Source: CAYMUR01 sp964393615
GTDB lineage: Bacteria; Planctomycetota; Planctomycetia; Pirellulales; Pirellulaceae
Direction of reading: 5' to 3'
NCBI GenBank assembly: GCA_964393615.1
Contig: CAYMUR010000080.1
Location: forward strand, 1 to 24,369
DNA length: 24,369 nt
The notes beneath the pieces are model-generated. The model was not told the origin of the DNA. It saw nothing but the letters and a program-made list of their open reading frames with translations, and did no database searches. The translations under genes and the position numbers were made by a program. Positions within the stretch are counted from its first letter, which is position 1; every line of letters begins with the position of its first letter. Below are positions 7,805-17,268 of this stretch, one piece after another.

Positions 7805-9139
7805 CTAATCTTCGAAAAAGAATTTTTTCTCTTCAAATACTGGCTGCAACTGATCAAGCCAAGTTGCTTCGGAGTCGTATTTCGCAAAGAACGGACGTTG
7901 GACCCATTCCGGATTGCGCGCCTGAATAAAACGCAACACGAAAACCTTCTCTCCAGAAATTTCGGTCACACCTTGAATTTCGACCTTGCCGGGCTCCGCA
8001 CTCATCGACGGTCCTCGGACAGTCCGTCCCAGACCGGAAACTTGCTTAATGGCGTCCCGATAAATACGCCATGTTTGCTCCAAGGGCAATTCAAAGTATC
8101 GTCTCGCTCCAGTATCACGTTCAACAAACATGTAATAAGGAACCATTCCCATACGCACTTGTTTTCGCCACATCGAAGCCCAAACCTCAGAATCATCATT
8201 GATATGTCGCAACACAGGCGCCTGGGTGCGAATGATAGCTCCAGTATCCTGGATACGTCGAATGGCTTCTCGCACCACCGGTCCTTCCATTTCGCAGCCA
8301 TGCTCAAAATGCGCCATGAGGGCCACATGTTTACCACGGTCGACAAATTCAGAAAACAGTCGCAATAAATCATCCGCATCAGGATCCGTCACAAAACGGT
8401 AAGGCCAAAAAGTCAACGACTTCGTACCAATACGGAGAGTCTGCAAGTGCTCAAATTCAGGAGCCAACAACGGCCTCAGATACTCTCCTAAACGGGAGGT
8501 TTTCATGACCATTGGGTCTCCCCCCGTCATAAGCAAGTCAGTCACCTCGTCATGGCTTTGCAAATACTCATGCAACGTTGCTGCTTCACGTGCTGCAATT
8601 CGAAGTTCTTTGTTATCGACAAACTGAGCCCAACGAAAACAAAATGTACAGTAAGAATGACATGTCTGACCTTGACTAGGAAAGAACAGCAAAGTTTCCC
8701 GATACTTGTGCTGCGCCCCATGCAGATACTCGTTTCCGACTCGTGGTAGATTCAGAGTCATCTGGCCGCCCGGATGCGGATTAAGTTCACTATGGATTTC
8801 TTGTGCTGCGACCTTGATTTCGGATTTGTCAGCACCTGATCGCAAAAGGGTAGCAACACGGGAAAAATGTTCGGGAGATAACATTTCCGGTTGCGGAAAG
8901 ACGAGACGAAACATGGGATCGTCAGGCACATTTTCCCATTGGATCAATTGGTCTACCACGTATTGGTTAACGCGAAATGGTAAAACCTGAGCTACAACTC
9001 GAATGGCAAAACGCTGTTCTTCGGACAGGCAATCGAGTTGACTAATCTGGTCAAAATTATGCTGGTTGTAGACTCGGAATACCGCGGGCGAAATGGAAGC
9101 TGATACCGCGTCAATTATTTCGTTGTCAGACCGTAACAT
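7805..9139 (-). CDS. KamA-family radical SAM protein (lysine 2,3-aminomutase-like)
   Basis: The 444-residue protein contains the radical SAM cluster motif CHSYCTFC (Cys160, Cys164, Cys167; spacing CxxxCxxC). TDLLMTGGDPMVM follows, the SAM-binding GGDP element seen in lysine 2,3-aminomutases. QAPVLRHINDD matches the family's conserved segment with Asp315. The likely PLP-binding lysine is Lys385 in SAEPGKVEI, where the classical enzymes have PGGGGK. The Asp that precedes that motif in the clostridial enzyme and helps hold the lysine side chain is not obvious, and the glycine run is shortened, so the substrate may not be free lysine. EpmB and glutamate 2,3-aminomutase are other members of the superfamily. 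The N-terminal 120 residues are helical and family-typical. No elongation factor P or lysine-fermentation genes adjoin it. Confidence 0.87.
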   Translation of the reverse strand: MLRSDNEIIDAVSASISPAVFRVYNQHNFDQISQLDCLSEEQRFAIRVVAQVLPFRVNQYVVDQLIQWENVPDDPMFRLVFPQPEMLSPEHFSRVATLLRSGADKSEIKVAAQEIHSELNPHPGGQMTLNLPRVGNEYLHGAQHKYRETLLFFPSQGQTCHSYCTFCFRWAQFVDNKELRIAAREAATLHEYLQSHDEVTDLLMTGGDPMVMKTSRLGEYLRPLLAPEFEHLQTLRIGTKSLTFWPYRFVTDPDADDLLRLFSEFVDRGKHVALMAHFEHGCEMEGPVVREAIRRIQDTGAIIRTQAPVLRHINDDSEVWASMWRKQVRMGMVPYYMFVERDTGARRYFELPLEQTWRIYRDAIKQVSGLGRTVRGPSMSAEPGKVEIQGVTEISGEKVFVLRFIQARNPEWVQRPFFAKYDSEATWLDQLQPVFEEKKFFFED

Positions 9140-9711
9140 AACGACTCCACTCTAAATCGGAAAAATGTGATACGAATAAACAGGCTCTGCTGGGCACCAA
9201 CACGGGCAACTTCAACTGTAGAAACATTATTGCATATTACAATCAGGACTACCACAGGTTGATATACATTGATCCTTCCCTGCAAACTCACATCCTAAAA
9301 ATTTGTATTTAAAAATGTCAATGACTCCCGATAAAAAAGTTCGCCCTTCATGACAGGACTTACTAACCCATATCACTATCACTGTCCTAAAAACTATACA
9401 GGCATTGGGTAAAGCCTGCTTTTTCGACAAAGTTGATCCAATTTAAAATAAAATTCACCAGCAGTCGTTTGTTACCGCTTTTTGGCATTCGCTAAAATCG
9501 AAAACACTGAAAGCCAGTGGCTGACACCACATTGATCCTAGGTACAAAACCAGGAAGGATTACCATCCAGACCGGATTGCAACAAAAACGACATGATTTT
9601 CGCCATCTAGTTCCAACTACATACATGGAATCGCCTCCGGCCGGTGTCAACCTACTCCGCAGAACAAGGAAACACCATGTAAAAGGGGACAGGAGGGCTC
9701 TCCGGTGAGCG
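9140..9711. other. 572-bp spacer, no gene seen
   Basis: This AT-rich stretch lies between the CHAD gene stop and the KamA-like gene start, both on the minus strand. Open frames here are short and without family resemblance. A 5-bp hairpin (9399-9403 with 9414-9418) followed by a short T run points rightward, but there is no gene upstream of it on that strand. The KamA-like promoter should lie near 9140-9200 but no clear -35/-10 pair was identified. Confidence 0.5.
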
Positions 9712-10641
9712 TCAAGCCGAAGCCAGGTCGGGCAAGTATTTCCTGAACTGTTCCCAAAGCTGATTAGCACGCTGAGTTGTCCACGATTGGCGAAATTCAT
9801 CGCAAATTGTTTCCAAGCGTCTCCGTTCTTCGTCCGCCATCTCATTCAAGCTAACAGTCACATTCATATTTTCTGCATTAACGGCCCATTTTTCAAACAA
9901 CTGGTTAGCCATCGCACAATCGTTGATAGTGCCCAATCTTTCTTGGACTTCGGTGAATGTCGGATAGAGTTGAGTACGAAATTCAGGCGCAAATGCAGTG
10001 GCCAGCAATTCCATACTGTACCGAACTTGTTTTGCACAGATCCGTAGGCGGTGCAGTGCGGCAATCTCTTTGAGATCGCCGCGGGAAGCCTGAAAAAATT
10101 TGCTGACTTGCGGAAGTAAAGCGGGAACAGCTGACTGTTCAAAAGTCAATTCAGGACTCTTTGAACGCCAATGCACACGTGCCAACAATTCCCGGATCTG
10201 TTTCTGGTACTTTTTACGGACCCAGCGATGATAAATCTCCCGTAAAGGCAGTTGGGATTCTTTACGGCATCGACTGATCTGCTTAAGTACTTTTTTCATT
10301 TCTGGTTTGTGTGGCAGGTTCTTCTCGCCACTTAAACGCTGATAAAGCACGTCCAGGTCACGGGCCGAGCCGGCAGCACGGCGTAATTTACGCAACATTT
10401 TTTGTATCTTGCAAGACCGCCGGCCAGGCAGCAAGTGCCGAAAACTCTGAATCGTGGCCACCGAGCGACGCGTTGCCACTCGCAATTGGTGTACGTATTC
10501 GATGTCGTCTTGGGAAAATTCAGCTGCTTGGGGCAAATAGTATGTAACCACATCCAGACGGCCTGTTAACGCAACCAGAGCAGCCGCTGATACTGGACCA
10601 CCAGGGTCCATGCCTTTCATCCATTTTGCAGACCGGGACAT
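9712..10641 (-). CDS. CHAD domain protein (polyphosphate-binding)
   Basis: This 309-residue protein is a CHAD (conserved histidine alpha-helical) domain. VHQLRVATRRSVATIQSFR (His51) is the defining first helix, LRKLRRAAGSARDLDVL the second, and ALHRLRICAKQVRYSMELL (His197) repeats the motif in the second helical half, giving the expected two four-helix bundles. Many Lys and Arg residues line the helices. CHAD domains bind inorganic polyphosphate and target proteins to polyP granules. The gene begins 79 bases downstream of ppk1 on the same strand, a recurrent arrangement that supports co-expression. There is no CYTH triphosphatase domain, so this is a stand-alone CHAD protein rather than an enzyme. 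The ATG at 10641 gives the expected length, and the coding strand is solid throughout. Confidence 0.93.
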   Translation of the reverse strand: MSRSAKWMKGMDPGGPVSAAALVALTGRLDVVTYYLPQAAEFSQDDIEYVHQLRVATRRSVATIQSFRHLLPGRRSCKIQKMLRKLRRAAGSARDLDVLYQRLSGEKNLPHKPEMKKVLKQISRCRKESQLPLREIYHRWVRKKYQKQIRELLARVHWRSKSPELTFEQSAVPALLPQVSKFFQASRGDLKEIAALHRLRICAKQVRYSMELLATAFAPEFRTQLYPTFTEVQERLGTINDCAMANQLFEKWAVNAENMNVTVSLNEMADEERRRLETICDEFRQSWTTQRANQLWEQFRKYLPDLASA

Positions 10642-10720
10642 GCTCCGTTCTCACTTATCTACCGTGATCCATGCCACTGCACGTCTCCAAGGCTCACTCA
10701 GCCTGGAGAACTCCAGACAC

Positions 10721-12913
10721 CTAGGAGAGCGCATCCTCAGGGTTATGCAATTCGTGCAGTTGCAGCAACTCGTGCTGTGAGCGCAGTACCAGTTCACCAT
10801 TGTTCGGAAAAACACGCCGGTAGGTTGCATCGGGAAGCAATTCACGAGCTTTTACATTGTCCCGTAGGTAAGCCGGCACGATTTCACGCAAGATCCGGTG
10901 TTTTAGCGCCGGATCTTCTATGGGAAACATCGCTTCCACACGTCGGTAAAAATTTCGCGGCATCCAATCAGCACTGGACAAAAATACTTTCGCATCATGC
11001 CCTTCACCAAAAACAAAAATTCGGCTGTGCTCAAGAAAACGATCGACAATACTTCGCACATGTATGTTTTCAGAGATGCCTGGCATCCCCGGTCGTAGAC
11101 AACAAATTCCCCGCACAACCAGATCAATTTGAACCCCAGCTTGGCTGGCACGGTAAAGTGCTTCGATGACCTTGAGGTCAACAAGCGAATTCAACTTGGC
11201 AAATATGCGTGACGAACGTCCATGACGTGCCAGATCAATTTGCTCGTGAATCAGCTCAACCGTCCGTCGCTGTAAATCATCCGGCGCAACAACAATTTTT
11301 CGCCAGGCATGTCCCTGGGAATAACCTGTCAAAAGGTTAAACAGGGCAGAAGTATCCTCGGCCATGTCGGGATCCGCCGTGAAAAGACCTATATCCGTGT
11401 AGAGTTTGGCAGTCGCCGGATGATAGTTGCCGGTTGATAAATGAACGTAACGTTTTAATTCATCACCTTCACGCCGGACCACCAGCGACAGCTTACAGTG
11501 AGTCTTCAAATCGAGGAATCCAAAAACCACGTGGATACCGGCATGTTCCATTTCGCGGGCCCAATTCACGTTGGCTGCCTCATCAAAGCGTGCCTTCAAT
11601 TCAACCAGTGCTGTAACCTGCTTGCCTTTTTCCGCCGCTTCGATCAGAGCCCTCACAATCGGGCTGTCACCACTGGTCCGGTACAAGGTCTGTTTGATCG
11701 CCAACACCTGAGGATCTTGGGCGGCATCCGATACAAATTGAATCACTGGGTGAAATGATTCAAATGGGTGATGCAACATTATATCACGCCGTGAAATTTC
11801 TTCGAAAAGACCGTTCCGAGAGATGTGTCGCACTCCTCGAGGCCGTGTAGGTGAAAACGCCGAATCTCGCAAATCGCCAAAATCAGGAATTTCCACGAGT
11901 TCCATCAACGTTCCCAAATCGATGGGACCCGGTACTTCGTAGACCTCACTGTAGTCCTCTGGGTTGCCCTCAGGCGCAACTCGAATTTCTTCTTTTTCAA
12001 TCAACATTTCCAGAAAACGTGGATTCGTTCCTGGCTGCACTTCTAATCGCACGGCGTCCGCGCGGCGACTCGCCCGCAAACGTTCTTCGATCAAGTGCAA
12101 CATGTCATCCGCCTCCTGGTCCAACAAATCAATATCACTGTCGCGGGTAATTCGAAACGTGGTCCAGTCCAAAGCCTGGTATCCACCAAACAAATCAGGT
12201 AGACGTGATGCAACTGCTTCTTCAAGAAAAATAAACTGCGGTTTCTCACCAGCACCAAGAGGCACAAGCCTTGGCAACACAGCAGGAATCTGAACGACTG
12301 CAAATAAATGATTTGGACCTCGCGCTTTGCGACGTTCAAGCTCGGCCGCCAAGTAGAGCCCCTGATTATGGTAGCGGGGCTTGGGATGGCTCGGATCAAT
12401 TGCCATCGGAGTAAGTACCAAAGAGGCTGTCTCCCGAAAGAACCGATCTAACTGTTCACGTTGTAGTTGGTTCAGTTCATTGTCATGTAAAATTTCAATG
12501 CCAGCTGCACGAAGTTCCGGTAAAACCGATGAGTTCCAGCATTTATATTGACGTGCAATAAGGTGGCGGGTGTGTCGCGAAATAGCCTGTAGCTGTGCCA
12601 ACGGTGCCATTCCGTCCGCTGATTTGTCCTGGGGTGCACCCGCTTCGAATGCCTGTTCCCGCAACCCCGCTACACGAATCATAAAAAATTCATCCAGATT
12701 CGAACTCAGAATCGCAAGAAACTTGACGCGTTCCAGCAGAGGTGTCGTGACATCCTCAGCTTCTTCCAACACACGAGTATTGAATTCGAGAGAACTTAGT
12801 TCACGATTGATAAAATGTTCAGGGCAAAAATTGGTTACCAACGCCGGACTATTCTTATCTTGGTCGTGAACCTCGCTCACGTTGTATTTCGATGCCTGGT
12901 CAACACTGGCCAT
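10721..12913 (-). CDS. ppk1: polyphosphate kinase 1
   Basis: The 730-residue protein matches Ppk1 along its length: NRELSSLEFNTRVLEEA and LAILSSNLDEFFMIRVAG in the N-terminal domain, PFESFHPVIQFV at the start of the catalytic half, and two phospholipase D-like active-site regions. His472 (LKTHCKLSLV) and His629 (DRFLEHSRIFVF) are 157 residues apart, exactly the spacing of E. coli His435 and His592. His472 is the expected phosphohistidine. The enzyme reversibly transfers the gamma phosphate of ATP to a growing polyphosphate chain. CHAD follows it on the same strand, and a broken exopolyphosphatase lies divergently upstream. No Pho box was recognised in the 5' region. The ATG at 12913 yields a short acidic leader before PEHFINREL. 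Confidence 0.97.
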   Translation of the reverse strand: MASVDQASKYNVSEVHDQDKNSPALVTNFCPEHFINRELSSLEFNTRVLEEAEDVTTPLLERVKFLAILSSNLDEFFMIRVAGLREQAFEAGAPQDKSADGMAPLAQLQAISRHTRHLIARQYKCWNSSVLPELRAAGIEILHDNELNQLQREQLDRFFRETASLVLTPMAIDPSHPKPRYHNQGLYLAAELERRKARGPNHLFAVVQIPAVLPRLVPLGAGEKPQFIFLEEAVASRLPDLFGGYQALDWTTFRITRDSDIDLLDQEADDMLHLIEERLRASRRADAVRLEVQPGTNPRFLEMLIEKEEIRVAPEGNPEDYSEVYEVPGPIDLGTLMELVEIPDFGDLRDSAFSPTRPRGVRHISRNGLFEEISRRDIMLHHPFESFHPVIQFVSDAAQDPQVLAIKQTLYRTSGDSPIVRALIEAAEKGKQVTALVELKARFDEAANVNWAREMEHAGIHVVFGFLDLKTHCKLSLVVRREGDELKRYVHLSTGNYHPATAKLYTDIGLFTADPDMAEDTSALFNLLTGYSQGHAWRKIVVAPDDLQRRTVELIHEQIDLARHGRSSRIFAKLNSLVDLKVIEALYRASQAGVQIDLVVRGICCLRPGMPGISENIHVRSIVDRFLEHSRIFVFGEGHDAKVFLSSADWMPRNFYRRVEAMFPIEDPALKHRILREIVPAYLRDNVKARELLPDATYRRVFPNNGELVLRSQHELLQLHELHNPEDALS

Positions 12914-13625
12914 TGGTTTTAGTCCTTTTTGAACGGTCAGAAATTGTTACCAGGATCATTGGTAGGATCCCAACCACCAAAATCCGAACCAACACTATTT
13001 TCAAAAAAGTTCCAAATAGCAACAACACTCATTCGCTGGATCCACACTAACAGCTCACCAACAACGTTACAAAAAACTGCCACAAGCTGGTCATCCGCAG
13101 ACACAGTCTCCTCGAAAGGTTTTACAAGATCTGCAGATACTACCCAACGCCTTCAGTGTATGACAAATTGACGCAACTACAAGTAGAACAGGCGCCTAGG
13201 CCGCTCAGCATTACTACCACCACATTCCACCAATGGTTAGCATTCAGCGCATGGTCACGAAAATAATTGGCATTTAAAACAGGCGCCATAATTTTTCACC
13301 CAAATTCTCGTAAGCGACAGAGGGAATCCAAGCAATATTCATGTGAATTTCACGAATTCTTCACACATCCCAATGGCGCATAGACAACAATGCTCCAGCG
13401 GCGGTCATTCTGCGATTACAGACCAGTCGTCTTTTCGAAAATAACTTCACCAGTTGTCACCGTTTGTGTTTATAAAACACCACCTTGCACGGTTTTTGAC
13501 AACAAAATGGGAGAGTCCCAATTGTAAATCCTATCTTTTTCAATTGTGTCGAGGATACGGAAAGGTAATTTATAAAAACGCCAAGACTCATTACACTACG
13601 ATCTATGAGGGATCGAAATGCGTAA
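12914..13625. other. about 710-bp spacer between ppk1 and the ppx remnant
   Basis: This divergent spacer should hold the ppk1 promoter. The missing N-terminal actin-like half of Ppx would be expected here if the plus-strand gene were intact, but none of its motifs (DIGSNS, SGEEEA, DIGGGS) could be found in any plus-strand frame by eye. A TTGACA at 13496-13501 lacks a convincing -10 at 16-18 bases. Nothing else is supported. Confidence 0.45.
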
Positions 13626-14336
13626 GGACAGGATGTCATCGTGGCTGGCGTGATGGTCGTAGACCGCCTGATGCAATACCTGAAGGTAAATGCTTTGCAA
13701 GTCCACAACCGTGATGGGGTGTTATGGACAATGATTGAAAGACTGCGCCCTCAGGCCGCCGCCGAAAATAATCAGGAAGCAGCCATCGAAAAATTTGTGA
13801 CGAGTTGTGGTGCAGACCTGGCTCATGCACGTCAGGTCTCCCGTTTAGCTGGTATGATCTTTGACCAATTATCGGAAACTTTTGGCTTGTACCCCCGCGA
13901 CCGCTTTATCGTACAGACTGCAGCCATGCTGCAGGATGTCGGATACTTAATCAACTATGATCGACACCACAAACATGGCTATCATTTAATCATGAATAGC
14001 CAATTGCCAGGTATTCAACGCCATGAATTGAAACTTATTGCAAATGTGGCGCGCTACCATCGCGGAGCCAAGCCAAAACAGAAACATTCTAATTACGCCA
14101 TTTTTGATACGGACTACCAACGCCGAATTCGCCAACTGGCCGGAATTCTAAGAATCGCCCGAGGACTGGACCGCAGCCACACTCAACGCGTTGAAAGCGT
14201 CAAATTGAATGTGATCAACGGCTAATCAATTTTTCTCGTAAATGCCAGTGAAAATGCAGAAGTCGATATCTGGGCAGCACATCGTCGCGCCGATCTTTTT
14301 GAATCCGCCTTCCAGTTAAAGGTTAACATCACGTAA
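13626..14336 (+). pseudogene. ppx: decayed Ppx/GppA exopolyphosphatase (C-terminal HD-like part only)
   Basis: The open frame 13641-14225 encodes the C-terminal helical (HD-like) half of a Ppx/GppA phosphatase: HARQVSRLAGMIFDQL, AAMLQDVGYLINYDRHHKHG and ELKLIANVARYHRGAKPK are typical. Homology runs past both ends. Upstream, five in-frame codons before the GTG read QDVIV, joining VAG to give the family's DVIVAG strand, but a TAA at 13623 closes the frame. Downstream, a TAA at 14223-14225 interrupts the tail, yet the same frame continues with VDIWAAHRRADLFESAF, the usual Ppx ending, to a second stop at 14334-14336. The N-terminal actin-like ATPase-fold half (about 300 residues), which carries the catalytic residues, is missing. 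The remnant could still be translated as an HD-like protein, but hydrolysis of polyphosphate is not expected. The first HD residue is Gln here, which may be family-normal. Confidence 0.8.
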
Positions 14337-14620
14337 ATGGCTACCTGTGGGATTGATTCCATTTGTCAATAGTCAAAAATCCCTCGACGTAGTACGGTGG
14401 TGAGGACGCATTGAAAGCCAGCTGGACATCTCATGGGAAGACAGTGATATTTCCCGTATACTGAATACAATGATTTGAGATTTATGGTGAAATAATACCG
14501 CTGATCAACTGGACTCAACGGCCCTATCATATGTTTCAGACTTTGATTTTTTATTGAATCAACATTCACTTACTCATTGAAGCCCTACTGGTTTGTATAT
14601 TCAGTCATGAGGTAGACGCC

Positions 14621-15109
14621 ATGAAATTCGATCGGTTAGTATTGTCACTACTGGTGCTGGTATCGTCAGCTGGCCATTCTCAGAAAACATTACCCGCGAC
14701 TTCAGAATCCCAACCACAATCACTGACTGCCGCAGAACAAAAATTCGCCAGTTTGCTAACAAACGCACAATTGAGGGGGTATTTTACAACCTGGGACGAA
14801 CCGGAAGCTCCTCAAAAAGACACCTACACGTTAGAGAAAATTGCCAAACTGAATGGTGACCTATGGATGTTTGTAGCACGTATCCAATATGGCGAGCACG
14901 ACACCAGATTACCGCTTCCGTTGCCCGTTCGGTGGGCAGGTGACACCCCGGTCATCACGCTAGACAAGTTTCCCGTCCCCGGATTTGGTATCTTTTCTGC
15001 ACGCATTGTGATTCACGATGATCAATATGCGGGAACCTGGAACGGTGGTGACCATGGTGGTCATATGTACGGTCGAATTGTCAAACTGGATAGCCAGGCT
15101 AAAGACTGA
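14621..15109 (+). CDS. small secreted protein of unknown function
   Basis: The 162-residue protein begins with a clear signal peptide (MKFDRLVLSLLVLVSSAGHS, cleavage probably near residue 20). A short Ser/Gln/Thr linker and a beta-rich domain of about 110 residues follow. Notable are LNGDLWMFVARIQYG and the C-terminal YAGTWNGGDHGGHMYGRIV, rich in Gly and His, which resembles tails of conserved planctomycete exported proteins I cannot name. The His-Gly cluster could bind metal, but that is speculation. An SD (GAGG, 14609-14612) sits 8 bases before the ATG. The CopZ-like gene starts 7 bases after the stop codon, so the two are almost certainly one operon. Confidence 0.82.
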   Translation: MKFDRLVLSLLVLVSSAGHSQKTLPATSESQPQSLTAAEQKFASLLTNAQLRGYFTTWDEPEAPQKDTYTLEKIAKLNGDLWMFVARIQYGEHDTRLPLPLPVRWAGDTPVITLDKFPVPGFGIFSARIVIHDDQYAGTWNGGDHGGHMYGRIVKLDSQAKD

Positions 15110-15115
15110 GCACCC

Positions 15116-15559
15116 ATGAACAAAGCTTTCGTCAAAGAACAAGAACCGAGCGATGACTATTGTCCTCTTTGTGGTGCTCGTGGACAGGCAGTCCGTGCCG
15201 AAACGGTAAACGCTCACACACAGACTACCGTGCGAGGAGAGTTGTCCGAGGCCGTATACTTTTGCCCAACACCCGAATGTGACGTGGTTTATTTCGACGT
15301 ATTCGAGCGGTCGGTTTTGACCGCTGCGCTTATCAAACCGGCTTATCCCAAAAGCGCCACAGCACCGATTTGTCCATGCTTTGACATCACCTGTGCCGAA
15401 ATCGACCGGGATATCGAAGAGGGCAGCGTCAGGCGTATCAGGGCAGTCCTTGCACAGGCCGAATCACCCGACGCCAACTGTATCCAGTGCGCAGTCAACG
15501 GACGTTCATGTGTACCGTTTGTACAAAGTTATTACATGAAATCTCGCACGAACTCTTAA
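15116..15559 (+). CDS. CopZ-like zinc/[2Fe-2S] metallochaperone
   Basis: This 147-residue protein carries ten well-placed cysteines. The first module (CPLCG at 16-20, and C50/C55 within FCPTPECDVVYF) matches the zinc site of the CopZ N-terminal domain described from Archaeoglobus. The second (CPCFDITC at 86-93, CIQCAVNGRSC at 122-132) matches its [2Fe-2S] part, with the bacterioferritin-associated-ferredoxin-like helix EEIxxxIEEGSxRRIRA pattern between. The family is annotated as a putative iron-sulfur metallochaperone, sometimes fused to a heavy-metal-associated copper domain, which is absent here. It is cytoplasmic and probably hands on copper or senses redox. No copper ATPase or heavy-metal domain gene is adjacent; the partner is the secreted protein at 14621, co-transcribed with a 6-base gap. 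It ends only 30 bases from the convergent S1 gene. Confidence 0.82.
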   Translation: MNKAFVKEQEPSDDYCPLCGARGQAVRAETVNAHTQTTVRGELSEAVYFCPTPECDVVYFDVFERSVLTAALIKPAYPKSATAPICPCFDITCAEIDRDIEEGSVRRIRAVLAQAESPDANCIQCAVNGRSCVPFVQSYYMKSRTNS

Positions 15560-15589
15560 TTTTTCTTGCGCCTGTTAGTGTATACGGTT

Positions 15590-17089
15590 TTACCACTTCA
15601 GACCGAACTGTTCTCCACCTGAAGAGCGGTTGGTTCCCCCTTTAAGCTCCCCTTTATATTCGGGGACCGTCGGTTCAGAAACTTCATCAGCACCCTGGCC
15701 TGCGGACTCTTCCATCACCTCGCTTAATGCCTTTAAGGACAGCGACATCCGTTGAGATTCACGATCCACTGCCAAGACTTTTACTTCCACCTCTTGTCCC
15801 TCTTGTACAACATTAGAAACTTTTTGCACACGCTGATGCGCAAGTTCCGAAATGTGGATCAGACCTTCAACACCCGGTTCGAGACGGACGAATGCTCCAA
15901 ACTTAGCAATACGCGTTATCGCCCCAGTAGCATTCGCGCCAACAAAATATTTGGTCTCGACATTCTCCCACGGGTTAACGGTGGTATCACGATAGGACAA
16001 TCCAATCTTGCCGGTAGTTACGTCGATCTTCTCGACTTTAACTTTAATTTGTTGGCCTTCTTTTAGCACATCGCTAGGGTGGTTGACCCGGTCCCAACTC
16101 AAACGGCTAATGTGAACCAGACCATCAACCCCCCCCAAATCAACAAATGCACCAAAATCCTGAATCTTGCGGACGACCCCTTCATGAAGTTGACCAACTT
16201 CAAGCTCATCCAATAACTTCTGGCGAGCAGATTCTTTTTCTCGCTCCAGCACGGCACGGTGACTTAAAACAAGATTCCGACGCATCGGATTGGCTTCGAC
16301 GACAACACATTGCAACCGTTCGTCTGCAAACTGTTCCATATCTTCGACACGAAACAAGGAGATCTGGCTAACAGGAATAAACCCTCGCAAGTTATTGACA
16401 TCACATTCCAACCCACCTGAGTTGTGGCCCGTCACCTTTGCTTCGACAATCATCCCCTCTGAAATATCAGACCAATCGCCCACATCCACCGCGGCGCCCG
16501 GAATCGATAGTTCGTACAACCCTTCGTCGGTGTTATGGCCGGTCACAATGACCTCAAATGTCGAATTAATGTCCGGCGGTTCGGAAAATTGTTTTAATGG
16601 AACGATTCCTTCGTCTCGTCCACCCAGTGAAAAAAAGACATCTTCACGATGAATTTTGACTACCTTCGCCTGCAAGCGCGTGTCGGGCTCCAGGCTCTCA
16701 CCTTGTGTCGAAGCATCCTGAGAAGCAATCAGTTCGTCCAGCGACTTGTCACCAAGTGCCATGGCAATCTCATCTTCCAAATCAGACGGTACTTGCTTGA
16801 CTTCTGGCTGGGGAAAATAGAGTTCTACTTCCGCCGCAACGGTCCCCGACGACTCGGCTGGCGCGGCATCAGCAGCCATGGCTGAATCAGAAGCTTGTAC
16901 GTCAGGCCCATCGGACGGACTTGGCTCCTCACGTTGAGAGCCAATCTTGAGCGAACGATGTTGACGCGTTGACGGCACACCATCCACAACCGGTGCGGAA
17001 TGATCATCAGACGGCGGTTGCAATTCTTTATCAGCTGACGGCTCAGTCTGATTCGAGTCAGACTGATGAGGATCTACTGTCATCGACAA
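15590..17089 (-). CDS. rpsA: S1-type RNA-binding protein (ribosomal protein S1-like)
   Basis: The 499-residue protein has a low-complexity acidic N-terminus of about 130 residues (rich in Ser, Asp, Pro, Ala) and then four S1 OB-fold domains at about 135-197, 210-278, 297-367 and 382-454. Domain 3 (VRKIQDFGAFVDLGGVDGLVHISRLSW) and domain 4 (ITRIAKFGAFVRLEPGVEGLIHISEL) are canonical RNA-binding S1 repeats. Domains 1 and 2 are more divergent, as in ribosomal S1, where they contact the ribosome. E. coli S1 has six domains, and four-domain forms occur in other phyla. It probably helps load mRNA on the 30S subunit, which suits an organism with few clear SD sequences. A paralogous four-S1 regulator cannot be excluded. 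The leader upstream of the gene holds a 17-bp direct repeat (17269-17305). Confidence 0.86.
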   Translation of the reverse strand: MSMTVDPHQSDSNQTEPSADKELQPPSDDHSAPVVDGVPSTRQHRSLKIGSQREEPSPSDGPDVQASDSAMAADAAPAESSGTVAAEVELYFPQPEVKQVPSDLEDEIAMALGDKSLDELIASQDASTQGESLEPDTRLQAKVVKIHREDVFFSLGGRDEGIVPLKQFSEPPDINSTFEVIVTGHNTDEGLYELSIPGAAVDVGDWSDISEGMIVEAKVTGHNSGGLECDVNNLRGFIPVSQISLFRVEDMEQFADERLQCVVVEANPMRRNLVLSHRAVLEREKESARQKLLDELEVGQLHEGVVRKIQDFGAFVDLGGVDGLVHISRLSWDRVNHPSDVLKEGQQIKVKVEKIDVTTGKIGLSYRDTTVNPWENVETKYFVGANATGAITRIAKFGAFVRLEPGVEGLIHISELAHQRVQKVSNVVQEGQEVEVKVLAVDRESQRMSLSLKALSEVMEESAGQGADEVSEPTVPEYKGELKGGTNRSSGGEQFGLKW

Positions 17090-17268
17090 ATCTCAACTAG
17101 ACGGCCAAGTTGGCTGGCAGGAAACACTAGTACCATGCACATGGACTAACCTCCAAGCTCTTATTATATCTACCATCGACCCACGAGAAAACCCAATGGA
17201 TACAAGTTGGACTCTGTCTCTCACGCAAAAGGGGCCTGAGTCGCTGGATTCCTACTCGTTGCCTGATA

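Noticed and set aside
9399..9423. Small hairpin with short T run
   Set aside because: Only five pairs, and no gene upstream on that strand to be terminated.
13454..13714. 86-codon plus-strand frame overlapping the ppx remnant
   Set aside because: The Ppx homology is in another frame; this frame has no family resemblance.
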